Assembly: GCF_003386795.1 (NCBI RefSeq)
Contig: NZ_QTUC01000001.1
Location: 1,240,001 to 1,304,000, forward strand
Source: Thermasporomyces composti
GTDB lineage: Bacteria; Actinomycetota; Actinomycetes; Propionibacteriales; Actinopolymorphaceae
Direction: 5' to 3'
Length of the DNA stretch: 64,000 nt
Shown: positions 20,104-28,624 of the stretch, piece after piece
How the letters are laid out: the number at the start of each line of letters is the position of its first letter
Position numbering within the stretch: the first letter of the stretch is position 1
The notes under the pieces: model-generated
What the model saw: the letters and a program-made list of their open reading frames with translations, nothing else
Database searches by the model: none
Told to the model about the DNA's origin: nothing
Position numbers and translations under genes: made by a program

Positions 20104-20946
20104 GTGTCCACCAGTGCGCGTCCCCCCGCAGAGCCCGCGATAGGGCTGCGGGGAGTTGACCTCGACCTGGCGTACCACGGCACGCCCGTGGTCGAGGCCG
20201 CGACCGTTCAGCTTTGTCGCGGCGAGGTCACCGCCCTCGTCGGACCGAATGGCAGCGGCAAGTCCACGCTGCTGCGGTCGCTGGCTCGACTCCACCGGCC
20301 GGTGTCCGGGCAGGTCCTCCTGGACGACGGCACCTCGGCGCACGCCCTCTCGGCGAAGGAGTTCGCTCGTCGGGTCGCTCTCCTCGCCCAGTCCCGGCCC
20401 ACCCCCACCGGCATCAGCGTGCGCGAGGTCGTCGGGTACGGCCGACACCCGCACCGCGGGCGCTGGGGTGCGCGCGACGAGGACGGCCCGGCGGCCGTCG
20501 AGTGGGCGATGACGGTGACCGGCGTCGCACCCATGGCCGACCGGTGCGTCGACGAGCTCTCCGGCGGCGAGTTGCAGCGCGTCTGGCTGGCGACCTGCCT
20601 GGCCCAGCAGACGTCCGTGCTCCTCCTGGACGAGCCGACGACCTTCCTCGACCTGCGCTACCAGGTGGAGATCCTCGACCTGCTCCGCGACCTGGCCGAC
20701 GTCCACGGTGTCGCGGTCGGCGTCGTGCTCCACGACCTGGACCAGGCGGCCGCGGTCGCCGACCAGGTGGTCCTGCTCGAGAAGGGGACCATCGTCGCCA
20801 GCGGGCCACCGCGCGAGGTGTTCACCAGCGAGCTGCTCTCCCGCGCGTACGGCATCCACATCGACGTTCGGATCGACCCGCAGACCGGGACGATCGTCAC
20901 CCAACCCGTGGGCCGCCACACCCGACGCGTCCCCACTCCGGCCTAA
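20104..20946 (+). CDS. Iron-siderophore ABC transporter, ATP-binding protein (FecE/FepC-like)
   Basis: Energises ferric-siderophore uptake. Walker A is GPNGSGKST (47-55), the ABC signature is LSGGELQRVWLA, Walker B is LLLDEPTTFLD and the H-loop is LHDLDQA. Length is 280 aa. The GTG start lies only 4 nt after the iron box, leaving no room for a ribosome-binding site, so the mRNA may be leaderless. The binding protein and permease follow on the same strand. Confidence 0.93.
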   Translation: MSTSARPPAEPAIGLRGVDLDLAYHGTPVVEAATVQLCRGEVTALVGPNGSGKSTLLRSLARLHRPVSGQVLLDDGTSAHALSAKEFARRVALLAQSRPTPTGISVREVVGYGRHPHRGRWGARDEDGPAAVEWAMTVTGVAPMADRCVDELSGGELQRVWLATCLAQQTSVLLLDEPTTFLDLRYQVEILDLLRDLADVHGVAVGVVLHDLDQAAAVADQVVLLEKGTIVASGPPREVFTSELLSRAYGIHIDVRIDPQTGTIVTQPVGRHTRRVPTPA

Positions 20947-21009
20947 CCGCGCCGCTGGCCGTCTCACCCCCATCGAAGATCCCCCGCACCGACCCACCAA
21001 GGAACCCTC

Positions 21010-21993
21010 ATGACTCTTCGCCGCACGTTCCTCGGGCTCGTCTGCGTGGCCGCCCTCGCAGCCTGCGGGACCACCGAGGATCCATCCGGAGCCGCACCTA
21101 CCCCGCCAGCGACGACCACCGCCGAGCCGATCACCCTGACCGACGCGCGGAACAAGCCGGTCACCCTGCCGAACGGGCCGGCCACGCGCGTCGTCGCCCT
21201 GGAATGGAGCGAGGCCGAGATCCTCGTCACCTTGGGCGTCATGCCGGTCGGCGTCGCCGACGTCAAGGGCTTCTCGACATGGGTGCGTTCGGTGAAGCTC
21301 GACGCCGACGTGGCTGACGTCGGAACCCGCCAGGAGCCCAGCGTCGACTCGATCGTCGCCTTGGAGCCCGACCTGATCATCACCGAAGACAACCGCGGCG
21401 AGCAGACCATCGCCCAGCTCGAGAAGGCCGCTCCGGTGCTGGTGATGCGAGGCAGTGACGCCAGCCGGAACATCGAGCAGATGAAGGACAATGTCCGACT
21501 CATCGCGACCGCCGTCGGCAAGGAGGAGGAGGCCGAGGCGGTTCTCGAGGAGTTCGACGCCACCCTGGCGGAGGGCCAGCGCGCGATCGCGGACGCCGGA
21601 CTCGCCGGCGCCGGGTTCGCCATGGCGGACGCCTGGACGGAGGGCAGCTCCGTCAACATCCGGATGTTCGGCAAGGGCTCGCTGATGTCCGACCTCGCCG
21701 AGGAGCTCGGCCTGCGCAACCAGTGGACGGGCGAGGTCGACGAGGTGTGGGGACTCGGGGTGACCGACGTCGAAGGCCTCACGGCGTTGCCGGACGTCCA
21801 CTTCTTCTACAGCGCCTCCGAAGAGGACGTGTTCACCGGTGTGCTGGCCGACCAACCCATCTGGCGCTCCCTGCCGTTCGTGACGAAGGGACAGGTGTAC
21901 AAGCTGGAGCCGGGAACCTGGACCTTCGGCGGACCCCGCTCGTGTGAGCACTTCATCAACCAGGTCGTCACCACCCTCACGACGAAGCGGTGA
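21010..21993 (+). CDS. Siderophore-binding lipoprotein (FepB/FecB-like)
   Basis: Class III substrate-binding protein that captures ferric siderophore at the outer face of the membrane. A signal peptide with lipobox ALAAC (Cys near residue 21) is followed by a Thr/Pro linker and two lobes: TRVVALEWSEAEILVTLGVMPVGVADV, then LEPDLIITEDNRGEQTIAQLEKAAPVLVM. The length of 327 aa is normal. RBS AAGGAA is 5 nt before the ATG. Its stop overlaps the permease GTG (GTGA). Confidence 0.92.
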   Translation: MTLRRTFLGLVCVAALAACGTTEDPSGAAPTPPATTTAEPITLTDARNKPVTLPNGPATRVVALEWSEAEILVTLGVMPVGVADVKGFSTWVRSVKLDADVADVGTRQEPSVDSIVALEPDLIITEDNRGEQTIAQLEKAAPVLVMRGSDASRNIEQMKDNVRLIATAVGKEEEAEAVLEEFDATLAEGQRAIADAGLAGAGFAMADAWTEGSSVNIRMFGKGSLMSDLAEELGLRNQWTGEVDEVWGLGVTDVEGLTALPDVHFFYSASEEDVFTGVLADQPIWRSLPFVTKGQVYKLEPGTWTFGGPRSCEHFINQVVTTLTTKR

Positions 21994-24095
21994 GCAACGC
22001 GCGCAGCGGTGCGGCTCCGGTGGTGACGCTTCCGCGACCGGAGCCGGCACCCCACGCGCCAGGACGGCGGATCCGGATCGCGGCGGCGTTCGGCGTCAGC
22101 GTCCTGGCCCTCGCCCTCCTCGCCGTGATCCACCTCACCCAGGGCACGTCCGAGATTGGCGCCGTCGACCTGCTCCGGCTCGCTCGTGGCCACGGCGACG
22201 AGGCCACGTGGAACATCCTGCTCGGCTCGAGGCTGCCACGCCTGGCCGCCGCGCTCGTCGTCGGCGTGGCCCTTGGTGTCGCCGGCGCCGTCCTGCAGTC
22301 CGTGGCGCGCAACGCGCTGGCCTCCCCGGACACGCTCGCGGTCAGCGCGGGCGCCTACCTCGCGGTGACGATCGCCGCTGCGTTCGGGCTCTCCCTTCCA
22401 CTGCTCCCGGCGGGCGGACTGGCCTTCGTGGGCGGTCTCGGTGCGGCCGTGTTCGTGCTCCTGCTGTCGGCCGGTGGCGCCAGCGGTCCGACGCGACTGG
22501 TGCTGGCCGGATCGGCGACGGCGCTCGCGTTCAGCTCGGTGACGGCACTGCTGCTGTTGCTCTTCGAGGAACAGACCAAAGGACTGTTCGCCTGGGGCAG
22601 CGGATCACTGGTGCAAGCTGACCTTGACCCGAGTGCCCAGATGGCGCCGATCGTGGTGGCCGCGGTCGGCGGGCTCGTGGTGCTCGGCCACCGGCTGGAC
22701 ATCCTCGCGCTAGGAGACGACACCGCGGCCTCGCTCGGCCTGCCCGTCCGCCGGACCCGAGTCACCGCGGTCCTGCTCGCGGTGCTGTTGACCGCGGCCG
22801 CCGTCACGGTGGCAGGACCGATCGGGTTCGTCGGTCTGTGCGCTCCGGTGATCGTGCGTCTCGCCGCACCGCTGGTGCCCGGTCTGCTACGCCACCGCGT
22901 CTTGCTCCCGCTCTCCGGGGTCGCCGGCGCGCTCATCGTCGTCGGCGCGGACGTCCTGCTGCGCGCCGCGCTCGGGGGGCAGGGTGGGGTTGACGTGCCC
23001 ACCGGCGTCGTCACGAGCGTCGTCGGCGCGGTGGTGCTCGTCCTGCTCGCTCGACAGCATCGCGACGCCGGACCCACCCGCCGTCCGCCGGCCGCCCGCA
23101 CCGGCGGCGCCCGCTCCCGCGGTCGGTTCTGGCTGGTCCTCCTCGTCGCCCTCCTCGCGACGGCCGGCGCAGCGCTCGCGGGCATGCTCCTCGGCGACAC
23201 ACTCCTGCTCACCGGAGACGTCCTCAACTGGCTCACCGGCGCCTCGGGTCCTCGTGTCACGTTCGTCCTCAACGAGCGGATGCCGCGCGTGGCCGCGGCT
23301 CTGCTCGCCGGAGCGGCCCTAGCGATCGCGGGCGTCACCGTCCAAGCCGCCTGCCGGAACCCTCTCGCCGAACCGGGGATCCTCGGGATCACCGCCGGCG
23401 CCAGCCTCGGCGCGGTGTCCCTCCTCACGTTCGTCCCTCTGGCGAGCGTGGTGGCCATGTCGGTGGCCGCCGGGGTCGGCGCGCTCGTGGCGTTCGCGCT
23501 CGTCTACGGGCTGGCCTGGCGGCGCGAGCTGAACCCGGACCGCCTCGTGCTCATCGGCATCGGCCTGTCCGCCGGGTTCACCGCGCTCACCACGCTCATC
23601 GTGGTGGTGCACGACCCCTGGAACACCGCCAAGGCGCTGACGTGGCTGTCCGGCTCCACCTACGGGCGGACCTTCGCCCAGGTCGTGCCGGTGCTCGTCG
23701 CACTGCTCGTGCTCACCCCGGTCGTCGTGACGCTGCGACGAGAGCTCGACTTGATGGCGCTGGACGACGACACGCCACGCGTTCTCGGTGTCCGCCTCGA
23801 GGTCACCCGACTCGCCGTCCTCACCGGTGCGGCGCTGCTCGCCTCCACCGCGGTCTCCGCTGTCGGGGCGGTGGGGTTCGCCGGACTGGTCGCACCGCAC
23901 GTGGCGCGCGCCTTGGTCGGACCTCAGCACCGCCGGGTCATCCCCGTCGCGGCCGTGGTTGGCGCGCTCCTGGTCAGCCTCGCCGACACCCTCGGCCGGT
24001 TCGTCATCGCGCCCGCCCAGGTGCCGGCCGGCCTGCTGACGGCCCTGCTCGGCACGCCCTACTTCGTCTGGCTCCTGTGGCGCTCGCGGGCCTGA
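21990..24095 (+). CDS. Fused two-domain FecCD-family siderophore permease
   Basis: Transmembrane part of the importer. Two complete FecCD domains are joined in one 701-aa chain, as in FhuB, replacing the usual two separate permeases. Domain 1 (about 30-350) contains GVALGVAGAVLQSVARNALASP and PIGFVGLCAPVIVRL. Domain 2 (about 375-700) contains GAALAIAGVTVQAACRNPLAEP and AVGFAGLVAPHVARALVG. With one ATPase and one binding protein this is a complete importer. The GTG overlaps the binding-protein stop. Confidence 0.93.
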   Translation: MSNARSGAAPVVTLPRPEPAPHAPGRRIRIAAAFGVSVLALALLAVIHLTQGTSEIGAVDLLRLARGHGDEATWNILLGSRLPRLAAALVVGVALGVAGAVLQSVARNALASPDTLAVSAGAYLAVTIAAAFGLSLPLLPAGGLAFVGGLGAAVFVLLLSAGGASGPTRLVLAGSATALAFSSVTALLLLLFEEQTKGLFAWGSGSLVQADLDPSAQMAPIVVAAVGGLVVLGHRLDILALGDDTAASLGLPVRRTRVTAVLLAVLLTAAAVTVAGPIGFVGLCAPVIVRLAAPLVPGLLRHRVLLPLSGVAGALIVVGADVLLRAALGGQGGVDVPTGVVTSVVGAVVLVLLARQHRDAGPTRRPPAARTGGARSRGRFWLVLLVALLATAGAALAGMLLGDTLLLTGDVLNWLTGASGPRVTFVLNERMPRVAAALLAGAALAIAGVTVQAACRNPLAEPGILGITAGASLGAVSLLTFVPLASVVAMSVAAGVGALVAFALVYGLAWRRELNPDRLVLIGIGLSAGFTALTTLIVVVHDPWNTAKALTWLSGSTYGRTFAQVVPVLVALLVLTPVVVTLRRELDLMALDDDTPRVLGVRLEVTRLAVLTGAALLASTAVSAVGAVGFAGLVAPHVARALVGPQHRRVIPVAAVVGALLVSLADTLGRFVIAPAQVPAGLLTALLGTPYFVWLLWRSRA

Positions 24096-24166
24096 CGGTG
24101 TCCGGCCCGTCGTCTGCGGAGGGCGGGACCCGCAGGCTGAGGGTCGGGTGATGACAGGATCTGCTC

Positions 24167-24829
24167 GTGCGCCCCGTGCTTCCGCTCCACGTCCCGCCAC
24201 CCCGGCCCGAGCTCGCGGACGAGTTCACCGACGGCGAGTGCTACCCCGAGGCGCTGGTCGAGTGCTTCCTCGCCGAGTACACACGCCCAGGGGACGTGGT
24301 TTTCGATCCGTTCGCCGGCTCAGGGACGACGCTCGTCGTCGCCGAGCGCATGGGACGTCGCCCGCTCGGCCTGGAGATCGACCCTGACCGCGTGGACTTC
24401 GTCGCGGGCAGGCTCGCCGATCCGACCGCGATCCGACTGGGGGACGCCCGACGGCTCGACGAGTACGGCCTCCCACCCGTCGACTTCGTGATGACCTCGC
24501 CGCCGTACATGACGCGTCTCAACCATCCCGAGAACCCGTTGACGGGCTATGCGACGCGGGACGGCGACTACGAGCGCTACCTGGAGGAGCTCACCGACAT
24601 CTTCCGGCGGCTTGGTCGACACCTGACCGCCAAGGCCCGGGTCGTGGTCAATGTCGCGAACCTGACCTACAACGACACCGTCACCCCACTGGCGTTCGAC
24701 GTCGCGCGGTCGCTGTCGACCGTGCTGCGCTTCGAGCGGGAGATCGTGCTCGACTGGGACCGGACGATCGACTGGATCACCAACGACTACTGCTTGGTCT
24801 TCTCGACCATCCCCGCGGGCGCGCGGTGA
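24167..24829 (+). CDS. Orphan DNA methyltransferase, N4-cytosine/N6-adenine type
   Basis: SAM-dependent DNA aminomethyltransferase. The SAM motif DPFAGSGTT (47-55) precedes the catalytic motif TSPPY (110-114). TSPPY is the form usual for N4-cytosine enzymes, and this motif order excludes the beta class. At 220 aa it is compact, with little room for a long target-recognition domain. No restriction enzyme gene is adjacent, so it is a solitary methylase, or possibly acts on another nucleic acid. The GTG start has no strong RBS. Codon use resembles the neighbours. Confidence 0.8.
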   Translation: MRPVLPLHVPPPRPELADEFTDGECYPEALVECFLAEYTRPGDVVFDPFAGSGTTLVVAERMGRRPLGLEIDPDRVDFVAGRLADPTAIRLGDARRLDEYGLPPVDFVMTSPPYMTRLNHPENPLTGYATRDGDYERYLEELTDIFRRLGRHLTAKARVVVNVANLTYNDTVTPLAFDVARSLSTVLRFEREIVLDWDRTIDWITNDYCLVFSTIPAGAR

Positions 24830-24942
24830 GCAGGTCGCGGGCCCAACTGACCGGCCGAGCCGGCGCGCTCGATACTCGAGACACACGTCGCCATGTGAGA
24901 TGGCACCCAGCGGTCGCCCGCGACCGGTTACGTTTCCCGCCT

Positions 24943-25752
24943 ATGAGCGAGAGGTCCGCCACGTACGTCCACGGCCACCACGAGTCCGTGCTGCGCTCCC
25001 ATCGTTGGCGCACGGCGGAGAACTCCGCCGCCTACCTCCTGCCGTCCCTCACGCCTGGGCAACGGCTCCTCGACGTCGGCTGTGGACCGGGGACGCTCAC
25101 CGCCGACCTGGCCGATCGCGTGGCGCCGGGCACCGTCACAGCGATCGAGCCGACCGCTGACGTGCTGGAGATCGCCGCAGAGGAGGTATCCCGGCGTGGG
25201 CTGACCAACGTCGACTTCGTGGTGGCGGACGTCCACGCGCTGGCCTTCGCTGATGACGAGTTCGACGTCGTCCACGCGCACCAGGTCCTCCAGCACGTCG
25301 CCGACCCCGTGCAGGCCCTGCGGGAGATGCGACGCGTCTGTCGGCCGGGCGGCGTGGTGGCCGCACGTGACAGCGACTACGCGGCGTTCGCGTGGTATCC
25401 GCGCGTGCCGGAGCTGGACGAGTGGCTGGACCTCTATCGCACCGTCGCTCGCGCGAACGGCGGTGAGCCCGACGCCGGACGTCGACTGCTGTCCTGGGCT
25501 CAGGCCGCCGGTTTCGACGACGTCCGCCCCTCGGCCTCCGTCTGGTGCTTCGCGACACCGGAGGACCGCGCCTGGTGGGGAGGCATGTGGGCCGACCGCA
25601 TCGTCGAGTCCGCCGTGGCCCGCCAGGCGGTGGAGATGGGGGTGGCGACCGAGGCGGACCTTCGCCGCCTGTCCGACGGCTGGCGGACCTGGGCCGGCGC
25701 GCCCGACGGCTGGCTCGTCATCCCGCACGGCGAGGTGATCTGCCGCGCCTAG
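24943..25752 (+). CDS. Class I SAM-dependent methyltransferase (UbiE/small-molecule type)
   Basis: Rossmann-fold methyltransferase of unknown substrate. The start MSERSATYVHGHHESVLRSH is followed by the SAM motif LLDVGCGPGTLTADLA (42-57), IEPTADVLEIA, FDVVHAHQVLQHVADP and the post-motif ALREMRRVCRPGGVVAARD. Length is 269 aa. ATG 24943 is chosen because homologues of this type start shortly before the HGHHESVLRSH segment. It stands alone, with no biosynthetic neighbours to suggest a substrate. Confidence 0.85.
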   Translation: MSERSATYVHGHHESVLRSHRWRTAENSAAYLLPSLTPGQRLLDVGCGPGTLTADLADRVAPGTVTAIEPTADVLEIAAEEVSRRGLTNVDFVVADVHALAFADDEFDVVHAHQVLQHVADPVQALREMRRVCRPGGVVAARDSDYAAFAWYPRVPELDEWLDLYRTVARANGGEPDAGRRLLSWAQAAGFDDVRPSASVWCFATPEDRAWWGGMWADRIVESAVARQAVEMGVATEADLRRLSDGWRTWAGAPDGWLVIPHGEVICRA

Positions 25753-25850
25753 TGGCTCGCGGGTGCCTTCGTCGCTCAGTTTTCGTGGGCCATCCGCTCG
25801 TCACGGCCTCGTTCGTGAGGGTCACCATGTGGTGATTCACAATCTCGGGC

Positions 25851-26339
25851 GTGGAAGCGACCGAGATCCGATTGCTTCGCGGCCTGCCGATTGCGCTGAG
25901 CCTCGGCAGCCTGACCCTTGTCGCCATGTGCGTCGCCGCCATGTTCGACCCACAGTCGGCATGGATCGCCATAGCTTTCACGCCGTTCGCTCTCATCGCC
26001 GCGGTGGTATGCGCGCTCCCACTCCTGGAAAATCCCCGCCTCCGTGTGGGACCTGACGGCGTGTCGGTTCGAGGACTCCGCCACCACGTCGCGTTCACCT
26101 GGCCGGAGATCCGGAGCGTGGGGATCGCTCGCTCGTCCGGCACGGAGTGCCTCGCTGTCTGGCTCGCGCCCGGTGTCAAGCCACCCGCACGCGAGAAATG
26201 GCTGTATCCGTCCTGGTCTCCGCGAGTCGGCGCGGTCATCATCGGGCGCCTCGACATGTGGGACACCACCCGGAGCGAGTTCCGCGCCGCCATATCGAAC
26301 CACGCGCCGGACAAGTGGCGCGACGACTCCGCGCGCTGA
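25851..26339 (+). CDS. Two-helix membrane protein with PH-like domain
   Basis: Unknown function. Two N-terminal transmembrane helices (about residues 10-30 and 36-57) are followed by a cytosolic beta-rich part starting LRVGPDGVSVRGLRHHVAFTWPEIRSVGI, which reads like the bacterial PH domains of small actinobacterial membrane proteins. Length is 162 aa, with start GTG 25851. It stands alone between a methyltransferase and a small monooxygenase-like gene. Confidence 0.65.
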   Translation: MEATEIRLLRGLPIALSLGSLTLVAMCVAAMFDPQSAWIAIAFTPFALIAAVVCALPLLENPRLRVGPDGVSVRGLRHHVAFTWPEIRSVGIARSSGTECLAVWLAPGVKPPAREKWLYPSWSPRVGAVIIGRLDMWDTTRSEFRAAISNHAPDKWRDDSAR

Positions 26340-26641
26340 CGCCTTGACCTAAGGGAGGCGGCTTTCCCGGTAGGTCGACGTGAGTCGTGTGAGCGATTCG
26401 GAGCCTCCCCAGGTCATCCGACATCCGACGTAGGTCAACGTCCGCCATCGAGCCCACCGAGATCCGGGTGTTCGAAGTCACAATCCACCGGGCGCCGACC
26501 TGCGTCTGGCCCAGCGTCTCCTCGCCCTCCCCTCGTCGGCTCGACGATCCAAGCCGGCACGGAGCCCATGGCGCTGGCGTGTCTCACGCTGTCCCCGGGT
26601 ACCGACACGTCGTCGACCGCGCGGCACGCAAGGAGGTCTCA
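26340..26641. other. Intergenic stretch without a supported gene
   Basis: No convincing gene on either strand. It contains two copies of GTAGGTCRACGT (26370-26381 and 26430-26441), exactly 60 bp apart, and a weak hairpin GGGA/TCCC near 26354. No role is assigned. Confidence 0.4.
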
Positions 26642-26926
26642 ATGTACGCAGTGGTGAGACGGTACGACGGGGTGACCGACCCGGCTGAGGTGGGACGCCA
26701 GGTGCGAGAGGGGTTCGTGCCCCTCGTCCGCCACGTCCCGGGCTTCGTGGCCTACTACTGGGTCGACGCGGGGGACGGGGTGCTGATCTCGACCAGCGTC
26801 TTCGAGGACCGCGCGGGCGCCGACGAGTCCACGAGGATCGCCGCCGACTTCGTGCGGGAGCACCTCGCGTCCCTGCTCCCGAACCCGCCTGAGGTCATGG
26901 CCGGCGAGGTCCTCGCGTCCGGGTAG
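26642..26926 (+). CDS. Small dimeric alpha/beta-barrel (ABM-like) protein
   Basis: A 94-aa protein starting MYAVVRRYDGVTDPAEVGRQVREGFVPLVRHVPGFVAYYWVDAGDG, the pattern of antibiotic-biosynthesis-monooxygenase-like ferredoxin folds. Many of these are cofactor-free, and many have unknown function. AGGAGG lies 5 nt before the ATG, a strong ribosome site that fixes this start over the longer frame. It stands alone, so no pathway can be inferred. Confidence 0.75.
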   Translation: MYAVVRRYDGVTDPAEVGRQVREGFVPLVRHVPGFVAYYWVDAGDGVLISTSVFEDRAGADESTRIAADFVREHLASLLPNPPEVMAGEVLASG

Positions 26927-26999
26927 GACTCTGTGAACGGCTCGCGGTCCTGGCTGGACCGCCCTACGACGGTGCGGCCGGCCGCCAGGAGGATCGCGC

Positions 27000-27652
27000 A
27001 TGACGAAGGCGTACATCCTCTTCGACCACGACGGTGTCCTCGTCGACACCGAGTACTGGTACTTCGAGGCCGCGTGACGCGCCCTGGCCGACGTGGGCAT
27101 CACCCTCGACAAGGACCACTACCTGCGGGATGTCGGCCAGGGCTTGGGCTCCTGGGCACAGGCCCGGGCGGCGGGCATCGACGAGCAGACCATCGCCAGG
27201 CTGGCCAAGGCGCGCGACGAGTACTACCAGGAGTACCTGAGAACGAAGGACATCGAGATCGACGGCGTCCTCGACACGCTCGCTGAGCTCTCACGCTACG
27301 CCCGGATGGCGATCGTGACGACCGCCAGCGTGCGGACTTCGAGCTCATCCACGCCGACCGTCGCATCACGCGGTTCATGGACTTCGTTCTCGTCCGCGAG
27401 GACTACCAGAACGCCAAGCCTCATCCCGAGCCCCACCTGACTGGCCTGCGACGCTTCGGCGCGGCCAGGGAGGAGGCGCTGGTGGTCGAAGACTCTCTCC
27501 GAGGGCTGAGGTCAGCCGTCGCGGCCGGCACCGACTGCGTCGTCGTCCGCAACGACTTCGCCAACGCCAGTGGGTCCGCTGACTTCTCGGCGGCCCGCTA
27601 CCGCATCAACGCCTTGAGCGAGCTCACCGACATCGTGCTCGGTCGGGTGTGA
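27000..27652 (+). pseudogene. Broken HAD (beta-phosphoglucomutase-like) phosphatase gene
   Basis: The reading from ATG 27000 gives MTKAYILFDHDGVLVDTEYWYFEAA and then a TGA at 27075. The same frame continues as a normal HAD cap (VGITLDKDHYLRDVG ... ELSRYARMAIVTTAS). Near 27330 the coherent sequence moves to another frame (ADFELIHADRRITRFMDFVLVREDYQNAKPHPEPHL ... ALVVEDSLRGLRSAVAAG), stopping at 27652. One nonsense codon and one single-base deletion are needed to explain this. Motif I in the ruined copy reads FDHDGVLVD. It is related to, but clearly different from, the intact pgmB at 5.9 kb. Confidence 0.85.
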
Positions 27653-27741
27653 CGCGCCGCGCTCCGCCAGGCCAGGGGCCCTCAGACCGGGTCGCCCACG
27701 GCGGTGACCAACGGAGCCTGGGAGGGCCCTGATCGACATCG

Positions 27742-27812
27742 CTGGGGTGGGAGGACTCGAACCCCCATCATCAGATCCAAAATCTGAGGTCTTGCCCTTA
27801 GACGACACCCCA
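27742..27812 (-). tRNA. tRNA-Gln (anticodon UUG)
   Basis: A cloverleaf can be drawn on the minus strand: acceptor TGGGGTG/CACCCCA with discriminator G, anticodon stem-loop TCAGA-TTTTGGA-TCTGA giving anticodon TTG, and T-arm GGGGGTTCGAGTCCTCC. It is 71 nt; CCA is not encoded. In many actinobacteria this tRNA lies near glmU; here it is 25 kb away. Confidence 0.93.
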
Positions 27813-28109
27813 TCGTCGGCGTCCCACAGCCTACGCGGGTACCGCCGCGGCCGTTTCACCCGGTTTGGCCGCAACGACCGGTTCGCCCAGCGTCACACGC
27901 AGGCGCTCCGCGTCGGCACGACCGCCGGCGAGCACGCTCCGGCGCTCGCTCGCACCGGGTGACAAGCCGCAGTCTACGCGGCGGGCCCCGCGCACCGGTC
28001 CGCCGACCGATCACGGCCGACCGTCGTGGCGGACCACCGGCGCCTCTGGTCCGGGCTCTGGGAGCACCGCCTATCCAACCTGCCAGGGTAGACGACACAA
28101 TCGGAGGTC
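27813..28109. other. Intergenic stretch, probable tRNA-Gln promoter region
   Basis: No supported gene on either strand. It lies upstream of the minus-strand tRNA-Gln and of the plus-strand DUF4190-like gene, so it must hold both promoters; I cannot point to them with confidence. Confidence 0.35.
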
Positions 28110-28535
28110 ATGACCTTCCCAGACCAGCGCCGCCCCGACTCGCCGGACGACGAGCCGATGCCACCCGGCCACGGCTCGGTGGACCGCGACAGTGACCTCG
28201 GCGAGGAGGCCCTCCCTCAGCGGAAGCCCCTCAACCTCTCCGGGTGGGTCGCTCTCGTCCTCGGGGCCGTGGCGTTCGCCGGGAGCTTGCTGGTCGCCTG
28301 GACCGGCGCTGTGCTGCTCGCCGCGATCGCTCTCGCCTTGTCGATCACCGGCATGGTGCGGGTCTACCGTGGGCGCGCGACCAACAAGCGGGCGGCGGTC
28401 ACGGCGTTCGCGCTGGCCCTCGGCACGGTCATCCTCGGCTTCATCTGGGCGGACCGGGCCCAACCGTGCATCCCCCTGGCCAACGACCCGGAACGCTTCA
28501 CCGCCTGCTACAAGGAGCGCACCGGGCTGTTCTGA
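28110..28535 (+). CDS. Small DUF4190-like membrane protein
   Basis: A 141-aa protein. A Pro/Asp-rich cytosolic head is followed by LNLSGWVALVLGAVAFAGSLLVAW, a second helix TGAVLLAAIALALSITGMVRVYRG, and a third (VTAFALALGTVILGFIWAD). The helix-RG-helix layout resembles DUF4190 proteins. The short extracytoplasmic tail has two Cys (AQPCIPL, FTACYKER) that could form a disulfide. The function is unknown. Confidence 0.7.
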   Translation: MTFPDQRRPDSPDDEPMPPGHGSVDRDSDLGEEALPQRKPLNLSGWVALVLGAVAFAGSLLVAWTGAVLLAAIALALSITGMVRVYRGRATNKRAAVTAFALALGTVILGFIWADRAQPCIPLANDPERFTACYKERTGLF

Positions 28536-28624
28536 CCGCCTCGCCTTGGTGGTCACCACACCGCTTCGGCCGCTCCGGCCACGCAGCAGTGTCCGACGAC
28601 GCCATACCCTGACGACGCAGCACG

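Noticed and set aside
27000-27652. Selenocysteine or programmed recoding at TGA 27075
   Set aside because: A second lesion (frameshift near 27330) follows, and I saw no SECIS-like hairpin; a pseudogene is simpler.
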